Shown here: one piece after another, positions 5,114 through 10,408 of the stretch | How positions within the stretch are numbered: the first letter of the stretch is position 1 | Layout of the letters: every line of letters starts with the position of its first letter | DNA from: Candidatus Omnitrophota bacterium | GTDB taxonomy: Bacteria; Omnitrophota; Gorgyraeia; Zapsychrales; JANLHA01 | Assembly (NCBI GenBank): GCA_024653845.1 | Contig: JANLHA010000363.1 | Location: forward strand, 1-10,408 | Length of the DNA stretch: 10,408 nucleotides | Direction: 5' to 3' | Position numbers and translations under genes: made by a program | The notes under the pieces: generated by a model | What the model saw: the letters and a program-made list of their open reading frames with translations, nothing else | The model's database searches: none | What the model was told of the DNA's origin: nothing

Positions 5114-6308
5114 GTTTTAAGGTGTATATTTTCCCATCGAATGAGCAGAAATACAATTCCTGATTTTGATCCACGCCAAACGAAGAAATGTACAAATTTG
5201 GGCCATGAAAGATCTGTTCGTTTTTGGCTTGACCGCGCTCATCAAGAGTCAGCGCCCAAATTCGCCCGGAAACAAAATCTCCATAAATATATTTACCATA
5301 AAGTTGTGGAATACGTTGCCCTCGATAAACATATCCACCCGTGATTGATCGTCCTTGATCTTGAGAATATTGCCAAATGGGAAGTTCTAACCCTTTTCGA
5401 GAACAATCTTGCGGCGGATTGAAACATTCAGTCCCCTCCATAATGTTCCAACCATAATTTTTCCCCTTCTCGATGATATCAACTTCCTCCAGTGGTTTGT
5501 CTTGCCCCACATCCCCCGCCCAGAGTTCGCCTGTTACAGGATCAAAACTAAATCGCCAAGGGTTGCGCAACCCATACGCATAAATTTCCTCTCGCCAAGC
5601 CTCTTGATTTCCAACGAATGGATTATCCGATGGAATTCCATAAAGACGGTCCGCTGAAGGACGATCGACATCAATACGAAGTATTTTTCCCAAGAGTGTG
5701 CCCCGATTTTGCCCATTGCCGTGAGGATCCCCACCGGACCCGCCATCACCCAACCCAATATACAAATATCCATCAGGACCAAAGGCCAATTGTCCGCCGT
5801 TATGATTTCCATAAGGCTGAAGGATTTCCATAACAATGGCCTGAGTTGCTGGATCAACGGTCTTTTCATTTGGCCGAAGATGAAATCGCGCAACAATACT
5901 TCGTCGAGGATCTTTTGCAGAATGATAAACAAAAAAATACCCGTTCTTTGCAAAATCAGGATGAAATGCCAATCCTAAGAGTCCTTCTTCCATATGTCCC
6001 GTAAAAACCCGGTCTCGGATATCTAAAAAAAAATCTGCCTTCGCAATCTTAGGGTCATTGGGAAAGACCCAGACAATTCCCTTTTGTTCAACCACAGCAA
6101 GTTGGTTGTTCTGATCAGGGACAACCTGAAAATCAACAGGCTGCTCAAATTGCAAAGATGGGAAAGCCACCTGGGGATGGATATTGACGGTATTCACGGA
6201 AGAAAGTTCGGCCTTAAACAATTCCATTGATATCTCTTTCCGATTGAACATCAATAAAAGGGCAAGCACAATCCCAAGCAAGAACAGCATGAACAATTTA
6301 ATTTTCAT
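5106..6308 (-). CDS. PQQ-dependent sugar dehydrogenase (soluble glucose/aldose dehydrogenase family), membrane-anchored or exported
   Basis: A 400-residue six-bladed beta-propeller oxidoreductase of the soluble glucose dehydrogenase / aldose sugar dehydrogenase (YliI-like) family, expected to oxidise sugars outside the cytoplasm using PQQ. The hydrophobic N-terminus (residues 3-21, after MKIK) is a signal anchor or signal peptide; I see no lipobox. Family blocks in order are GLLGLAFHPDF (109-119), YGNHNGGQLAFGPDGYLYIG (166-185) with catalytic-type His169, GLGDGG with Asp188, AYGLRNPWRFSFDP (244-257) with Arg248-Asn249, GDVGQD (265-270), NYGWN (284-288), and GGYVYRG followed by YIYGDF. Cys295 and Cys302 could form a disulfide. 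No PQQ synthesis genes are visible. AGGG lies before the ATG at 6308. It follows the coiled-coil gene by 27 bases and shares its promoter by inference. Confidence 0.93.
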   Translation of the reverse strand: MKIKLFMLFLLGIVLALLLMFNRKEISMELFKAELSSVNTVNIHPQVAFPSLQFEQPVDFQVVPDQNNQLAVVEQKGIVWVFPNDPKIAKADFFLDIRDRVFTGHMEEGLLGLAFHPDFAKNGYFFVYHSAKDPRRSIVARFHLRPNEKTVDPATQAIVMEILQPYGNHNGGQLAFGPDGYLYIGLGDGGSGGDPHGNGQNRGTLLGKILRIDVDRPSADRLYGIPSDNPFVGNQEAWREEIYAYGLRNPWRFSFDPVTGELWAGDVGQDKPLEEVDIIEKGKNYGWNIMEGTECFNPPQDCSRKGLELPIWQYSQDQGRSITGGYVYRGQRIPQLYGKYIYGDFVSGRIWALTLDERGQAKNEQIFHGPNLYISSFGVDQNQELYFCSFDGKIYTLKHE

Positions 6309-6335
6309 TTGATGACCCTATAGGACTTCTGGATT

Positions 6336-7355
6336 TTACCGAGAGATCTCCATCGAATAAAATGGAGCTTGATGAAGTTGTCCGTTTAAAGATTTGATTT
6401 CTTCGTCTTTCTGTCGAAGGGACGCAGCAAAGTCCGCCAACTTGATTCGATAAACCTGGTTGATCCCTTCCATCTCCTTGCTCTTCTTTGTAAGACTTTC
6501 AATCGATCGATCCTTTTCGGCAATGATCCGCTGGACAAGTTTCAAACGTTCATAAACTTCTTGGAATTGCAATTCAAGCAATTGAATCTGTTTTCCCCTT
6601 TCCATCAGTTGCTGATCTCGTTCATAAACATCCATCGTCAAACTTGTGACTTTCCGAGACAATGCCGAAACTCGTTGATCAAGGTCCTTCATCTTATTTT
6701 GTAATACGTCAAAATCTGCAAGGGCTTTTCGGACAGCATTGTTTTCGTTTGGAGAAATATTTTGAGGATGAAGTTTTCGATGAATATCTAGACGCTTTTT
6801 GGCAATCACCTGTAAATTTCTCCTTTGATAATTTTTAAGATGATCTTTGAGTCCTTGCTGATATTTACGGAATTCGTCCAATATTCCCTGCGGTTTTGAA
6901 ACCTTTTCAATTCTTCTGTAAAATTCTTCCGCGAGCGCCTCAATCTCAGATTCCTCTGCTCTAAATTCTTCTTTGAGACGGCGTAACGATGAAGCCATCT
7001 CCTCTTGGGGAGACATCTCGTCAAAAAAAGAATTCATCGTACGAGAAAAATAATCCAATCTTTCCGACAAAAAACGACAATAATTCATTAAATCCAAAAC
7101 TTCTTGATAAAAAATACGCTCAGATTCATCGGCGGTCTCAATCATTTCTTGAAATTCATCGTGGAGAGACAAGTCGGTTGGGTCAAGAACCAAAGCATGG
7201 ATTAATGAAGAACTTGACGAACCGGTTGTAGATTTTTCTGAAGAAACTTTTTTTTGAGAAGAAATAGATGAATCAAGAATAGCCCAAGACAATGAAGAAT
7301 GTGCAAAGAAAATGATGGTAAAAAAGATGCACTGTTGAAAATGTCGAAGATGCAT
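6336..7355 (-). CDS. Exported coiled-coil protein of unknown function
   Basis: I do not recognise this 339-residue protein. It starts with a signal peptide (hydrophobic about residues 9-24, likely cut after SLSWA). A short Ser/Thr/Lys-rich linker (29-50) follows, then a mostly helical body. Heptad-like, charge-rich stretches are clear at about 120-150 (LRRLKEEFRAEESEIEALAE) and 207-328 (for example DQQLMERGKQIQLLELQF), so it probably forms a long coiled coil in the periplasm. There is no second membrane segment and no catalytic motif that I can see. It is the first gene behind a very good promoter (7397-7425) and precedes the exported sugar dehydrogenase by 27 bases. The ribosome site before ATG 7355 is weak. 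A structural or scaffolding role in the envelope is a guess from shape only. Confidence 0.82.
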   Translation of the reverse strand: MHLRHFQQCIFFTIIFFAHSSLSWAILDSSISSQKKVSSEKSTTGSSSSSLIHALVLDPTDLSLHDEFQEMIETADESERIFYQEVLDLMNYCRFLSERLDYFSRTMNSFFDEMSPQEEMASSLRRLKEEFRAEESEIEALAEEFYRRIEKVSKPQGILDEFRKYQQGLKDHLKNYQRRNLQVIAKKRLDIHRKLHPQNISPNENNAVRKALADFDVLQNKMKDLDQRVSALSRKVTSLTMDVYERDQQLMERGKQIQLLELQFQEVYERLKLVQRIIAEKDRSIESLTKKSKEMEGINQVYRIKLADFAASLRQKDEEIKSLNGQLHQAPFYSMEISR

Positions 7356-7396
7356 AGGGAATACTTAGAAATAGATAGTTTTTTAAAAGATGCCAG

Positions 7397-7425
7397 ATTA
7401 TAACATCGAGGGTTGTGGGATTCAA
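7397..7425 (-). promoter_or_regulatory. Strong sigma-70-type promoter before the coiled-coil / sugar dehydrogenase run
   Basis: On the minus strand TTGAAT (7425-7420), a 17-base spacer and TATAAT (7402-7397) with an upstream TGT (extended -10) form a near-consensus promoter. The -35 box covers the stop codon of the histidine kinase gene, so the following genes can be started independently. The leader to ATG 7355 would be about 35 bases. Confidence 0.75.
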
Positions 7426-8246
7426 GGAAGACGAAAGATCAATCGTGCTCGGGTTCCTTGCTGCGGGAGATTATCCAAATTGATGAATCCATGATGACTG
7501 TGCATGATGGTGCGGGCAATTGATAAACCTAAACCAACACCTCCCGAGCCACGGCGAGTTGTAAAAAACGGTTCAAAAATATGAGACATCAGGTCTTTGG
7601 CAATGCCTGGGCCATTATCTTCAAAATCAACAATAACCACTTTTTCTCCCAGCTTCAAAGATTGACTTGGCTGACCTTCTGCCCATTTAAAATTCTCATC
7701 AGAGACTTCTTCCAAAGATGTTCTTATTTTTAAAATTCCCCCTTCATTCATAGCTTCAATCGCATTCAAAATGACATTGACCATCACTTGTTCGACCCGA
7801 TTGCGATCCATCCTCAGTAAAGGAATATTCTTCCCATATTCAATCATCACCTGAATTCTTTTATATTGGCATTGAGGATGGAGCAACTTGAGGGCCTGTT
7901 TTAAAACATCATTGATATTTTCGTCATTAACTTGGAAAACAGATAAACTTGAGAAATCTAAAAGATCTCGAATGGCTTGATCAGCTTTCTTTGCGGCTTC
8001 CCTCATTGTCTGAAGTGCTTCCCTGACCTCTTCTTTTTGATCACGAGTTTGCGTTAAAAGAAATTCAATGCCATAAAGGATGGTAGCCAAGGGATTCTTG
8101 ACCTCGTGAGCCAATCCTGTAGCAATGCTTCCAACGGTCGTCATTTTTTCAGCTTGGATAAGGAGAGTTTGGGTTTCTTTAAGCCTTTGATAGGCTTCTT
8201 TCAATTCTTTTTCAATGGAAGATTCTTTTGGAGGGATTGTGGTCAT
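7422..8246 (-). CDS. Soluble sensor histidine kinase without membrane or named sensor domain
   Basis: A 274-residue two-component kinase. After a short helical N-terminus (about 10-36, IEKELKEAYQRLKETQTLLI), which could be a dimerising coiled coil, the HisKA H-box reads ATGLAHEVKNPLATILYGIE with phospho-accepting His47. The ATPase domain has the N-box VMVNVILNAIEAM (Asn161), the G1 box DFEDNGPGIA (Asp210), the F box FEPFFTT (224-230) and the G2 box GSGGVGLGLSIA (233-244). No transmembrane segment and no PAS, GAF or receiver domain is present, so it is cytosolic and must get its signal from another protein or from a very short input region. No response regulator gene is in the window. The start is uncertain: ATG 8246 is chosen; a GTG at 8285 in the same frame would add 13 residues (FFSSFEGIIITE). 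Neither has a good ribosome site. It lies close behind the TPR gene. Confidence 0.92.
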   Translation of the reverse strand: MTTIPPKESSIEKELKEAYQRLKETQTLLIQAEKMTTVGSIATGLAHEVKNPLATILYGIEFLLTQTRDQKEEVREALQTMREAAKKADQAIRDLLDFSSLSVFQVNDENINDVLKQALKLLHPQCQYKRIQVMIEYGKNIPLLRMDRNRVEQVMVNVILNAIEAMNEGGILKIRTSLEEVSDENFKWAEGQPSQSLKLGEKVVIVDFEDNGPGIAKDLMSHIFEPFFTTRRGSGGVGLGLSIARTIMHSHHGFINLDNLPQQGTRARLIFRLP

Positions 8247-8303
8247 TTCTGTGATTATTATACCCTCGAAAGAGGAGAAAAACACGGCGAATTTATAAAT
8301 ACA

Positions 8304-9425
8304 CTAGCGATAAGAAAGTTCAGGAATATTGGCGCGGATCCATTCGGCTTCTTGCCCATCTCGATTGAGATTGAGATATTTTTCATAATAATGAACAGCT
8401 AAAACATTGTCCCCTGACAACTGCGCAGATCGTCCTGCCAAATAGTACGCCTTACTCTCAAAAGGATTGATCGCTATCGCCTGTCGGAACTGGCGATAAG
8501 CATCCTCATAATGCCCCGCATCAAAATACAGATCTCCTAACTTCATGCACAAATGAAGATTCTCCATGCCTGTAAGGATAATTTTTTTGAAATAACTTAT
8601 AGCTTCTTCTTTTTTGCCTTGTTGTACCAATAAATATCCCTGTGCTTCTAAAAAATAATTTCTAACAATCGGAGAATCCCAAATCTGTAAAGATTCTTTG
8701 AAGTTTGTAATGGCCTGTCCATAGTCCCCTTTTTTCAAATAAGCAAGACCAAGATATTCTTTGAGGACAGCAGATCTCTGATCAATTGTCAAAGCTTGCT
8801 GGTAATTCGTAATAGCAGCCTCGGCCCGGTCAAGATGTTCAAGATTGATCCACGCCATCTTTTTAAGAATTTCAACACGCAAATTATCATTGGGTTCCAA
8901 ATGCAATGCCGATTTATAAAGTTCAAGGGCTTGAGCAAATTCCCGCTGATCTTCCATAAATTGGCCAATAACAAAATATGTTTCCGGATTTTCGGGAAAC
9001 AATGCAAGATATTCTTTTGCAGATTTTTGTTGATTAGAAAATTGTTCGAAAATACGCCCCAAAACTTCGTATTGATCATGAGCGTCTTGCAAAGAAGGGC
9101 CCAACTCCAGAGCCTGAACAGCAAAGGGTAAAGCATTGTTCTGAATTTTATTCATATCGTAATGGCTCCCGAATTGGTAAGCCTCAATCACGTAAATATG
9201 ACTCATTCCTAAATATCCCAGAGGTGACCATGGGAACTTCTCAATAATCTCTAGAAATTTTTGCTTGGCTTTCACAAGGTCATCCGGAGAGCCCCGGTAT
9301 TTCTCCACAACTTTTTTACCTTGCTGAAATAGTGGTAATGGATGTGGGGTAAAAAAAGCATATGTGGGAGAATTGAAGGCTAGAAGTCCTGCAAAAACCA
9401 AGATCAAAATCATTTTACGCCGCAT
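8304..9425 (-). CDS. Exported TPR-repeat protein
   Basis: A 373-residue protein with a Sec signal peptide (MRRKMILILVFAGLLAF, likely cut after SPTYA) and then helical repeats almost to the end. TPR-like units with the usual A/G-Y-A-P pattern are visible at about 149-182 (ETYFVIGQFMEDQREFAQAL, ending EPND), 184-216, 219-250 (LKEYLGLAYLKKGDYGQAIT), 254-286, 289-322 (LCMKLGDLYFDAGHYEDAYR, ending INP) and 325-356. The first 130 residues contain two or three more degenerate units. Such proteins are protein-protein adaptors; in the periplasm they often serve envelope, export or polysaccharide machinery. ATG 9425 has GGAAGGG just upstream, a strong site. A promoter lies at 9461-9490. The stop TAG is followed, in the same reading frame, by the histidine kinase. 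Confidence 0.88.
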   Translation of the reverse strand: MRRKMILILVFAGLLAFNSPTYAFFTPHPLPLFQQGKKVVEKYRGSPDDLVKAKQKFLEIIEKFPWSPLGYLGMSHIYVIEAYQFGSHYDMNKIQNNALPFAVQALELGPSLQDAHDQYEVLGRIFEQFSNQQKSAKEYLALFPENPETYFVIGQFMEDQREFAQALELYKSALHLEPNDNLRVEILKKMAWINLEHLDRAEAAITNYQQALTIDQRSAVLKEYLGLAYLKKGDYGQAITNFKESLQIWDSPIVRNYFLEAQGYLLVQQGKKEEAISYFKKIILTGMENLHLCMKLGDLYFDAGHYEDAYRQFRQAIAINPFESKAYYLAGRSAQLSGDNVLAVHYYEKYLNLNRDGQEAEWIRANIPELSYR

Positions 9426-9460
9426 GTTACCCTTCCTTTCTCATTCTAACTTCTAAAGAA

Positions 9461-9490
9461 AGTGTAACATGTGGCTTTTTTAAAAAACAA
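9461..9490 (-). promoter_or_regulatory. Probable promoter of the TPR gene
   Basis: Minus strand TTGTTT (9490-9485), an 18-base spacer and TACACT (9466-9461) preceded by TGT (extended -10). The match is moderate. It would give a leader of roughly 30 bases ending at the strong ribosome site before ATG 9425. Confidence 0.45.
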
Positions 9491-9501
9491 CCCCTTGGGG
9501 T
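9482..9501 (-). terminator. Possible weak terminator after the SGNH gene
   Basis: In the 113-base gap after the SGNH gene, the minus strand reads ACCCCAAGGGGT and then TGTTTTTT. The GC-rich palindrome plus T-run resembles an intrinsic terminator, but the stem is only four pairs once a four-base loop is allowed, so it would be weak. It overlaps the -35 box of the proposed TPR promoter. Confidence 0.3.
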
Positions 9502-9538
9502 AAAATTGTCATATCTTATTTATTAACAATGACTTGTA

Positions 9539-10408
9539 TTATCTTAATTTAGAAGCAATCAAGCTGGTAAGGTCATAGGCCCCATTTCGATTGAGATGAA
9601 GGCGGTCGGAATAAAGAGCAATATCTTGGATTTGGTCCTGAAAACGCAAGAGATGAATTTCAGGGAATTCTTTTTGCAAGGATGATAAAAATCGCTCATA
9701 CCCCTCAATCACTCCAAGCTTGCTATAAAGCGAATACCAATCTTGAGACAATGTCGGGACAACATAAAAGATCTGGATATGATTCTTTCTCGCCAAATTC
9801 AAAATTTTATCAAGATTCGACTTCGAACTTGGAGACACTCTGAAACGGTATTTAAAATTAACATCCTCTTCTCGAGCAGATTCCGCCAACATTTCATTCT
9901 CATGCGGGGCATAGCGGCCGCGGTCCGCAATCACACCATGAATAAAGCTTTCAATTTCCTTTGAATTCAAGAAGGATGGAATTTTAAAATTCTGTAAAAC
10001 TTCCCGATAAAAATATTGATGTTTCAACGAAGGAACTTGGAACTTAACCCCTTCGGCCCATCCAAATTCTTCCATCAGTTGCATGGCATTGTTAAGCTTC
10101 AGGTCATACATATATTCAGGAGCTATTTTTGATAATGATATTGTCTCAACCTGAAAAGCCAAAACCAGATATTTCGGCACATGCGAAGAATTCTCTAGGT
10201 AATTTTTAAAAAGGCAATAGGAACCAAAAATCCCATGAGCGCTGTATGTGGCAAAATTGAATGCTCGCAAATGAGCCTTCTCCTCAATGAGCTGGGGTAT
10301 AACACCGCTGACAAAGTAAGAATCTCCAAGAATAATGACGTCAAAAGCTTCTTGGGTCGTGTTGGCGAATTCGTTCTTGATTTTGATACGAAAGCCGTCC
10401 AAACCCCG
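9539..10408 (-). CDS. SGNH-hydrolase-fold protein (DltD/AlgX-like), 5' end outside window
   Basis: The visible 289 residues are the C-terminal part of a longer protein; the frame is open to the right edge, and a TTG at 10402 is not a convincing start. Block I of the SGNH fold is FDVIILGDSYFVSG, with Ser30 of the visible part as candidate nucleophile. The C-terminal block DRLHLNRNGAYDL supplies the Asp268-x-x-His271 pair. PKYLVLAFQVE and IQIFYVVPTLSQDW are beta strands of the Rossmann-like core. The pattern resembles DltD, AlgX/AlgJ and related proteins that work with MBOAT acyltransferases to acylate envelope polysaccharides; an MBOAT gene upstream, beyond the window, would support that. The N-terminal membrane anchor common in these proteins is not visible because the 5' end is cut. 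Fold is likely, substrate unknown. Confidence 0.75.
   Translation of the reverse strand, partial: RGLDGFRIKIKNEFANTTQEAFDVIILGDSYFVSGVIPQLIEEKAHLRAFNFATYSAHGIFGSYCLFKNYLENSSHVPKYLVLAFQVETISLSKIAPEYMYDLKLNNAMQLMEEFGWAEGVKFQVPSLKHQYFYREVLQNFKIPSFLNSKEIESFIHGVIADRGRYAPHENEMLAESAREEDVNFKYRFRVSPSSKSNLDKILNLARKNHIQIFYVVPTLSQDWYSLYSKLGVIEGYERFLSSLQKEFPEIHLLRFQDQIQDIALYSDRLHLNRNGAYDLTSLIASKLR

Noticed and set aside
8257..8262. TATAAT as a separate promoter for the histidine kinase
   Set aside because: The -10 is perfect, but no acceptable -35 is found at 16-18 bases, and it would leave almost no leader before ATG 8246. Kept only as a possibility.
1..10408. CRISPR arrays, tRNA or rRNA genes, insertion sequences
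   Set aside because: No regularly spaced repeats, cloverleaf or rRNA-like stretches, or transposase frames were seen on either strand.

Overview
All recognised genes in this 10.4 kb window are read leftward, from the minus strand. The base composition is moderately AT-rich. The organism is a bacterium with Sec-type signal peptides and periplasm-type proteins (a PQQ sugar dehydrogenase, a secreted TPR protein, an SGNH-fold protein of the kind that partners MBOAT acyltransferases). This suggests a diderm (Gram-negative-type) envelope. The mixture fits a poorly characterised lineage, but I cannot name the phylum from sequence alone.

In the direction of transcription (right to left) there are four groups. 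(1) A 5'-truncated SGNH-fold protein (9539-10408). (2) A secreted TPR protein and a soluble orphan histidine kinase (9425-7422). (3) A long, tightly packed run with a very good promoter at 7397-7425: a secreted coiled-coil protein, a PQQ-type sugar dehydrogenase, a beta-phosphoglucomutase-like HAD phosphatase, an NAD kinase of the eukaryotic NADK3/NADK2-like type, a small CbiX/SirB-type chelatase, and MutY with an intact Nudix box. From the sugar dehydrogenase onward these genes overlap or nearly abut. (4) A sulfate-assimilation operon, rrf2-cysH-cysD, running off the left edge, with a near-consensus promoter whose -35 box lies inside the end of mutY and a 24-bp dyad over its start region.

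The physiological theme of the left half is assimilatory sulfur metabolism. CysD makes APS from sulfate, CysH (four-cysteine, Fe-S APS reductase type) makes sulfite, the neighbouring CbiX/SirB-like chelatase could supply siroheme for a sulfite reductase, and the Rrf2 protein is the likely regulator.

The most unusual item is a pair of long structured elements, 727-828 and 1567-1676, one directly upstream of cysD and one directly upstream of cysH, ending 23 and 20 bases before the start codons. Both fold, as minus-strand RNA, into the same architecture: a 16- or 20-bp outer helix with wholly different sequence but unbroken pairing; an 8+8 motif of TGAGYGAA facing TGAGCGAA that forms two tandem G-A mismatch pairs around two ordinary pairs; a 6/5-base internal loop; an 8-bp inner helix with three compensatory changes; and a 27-base loop with an invariant 13-base core. 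The covariation, the fixed segment lengths and the fact that wobble pairs occur only in the sense orientation point to a real RNA, either a cis-regulatory leader of the cys genes or a dispersed structured repeat. I do not recognise it as a known riboswitch class.
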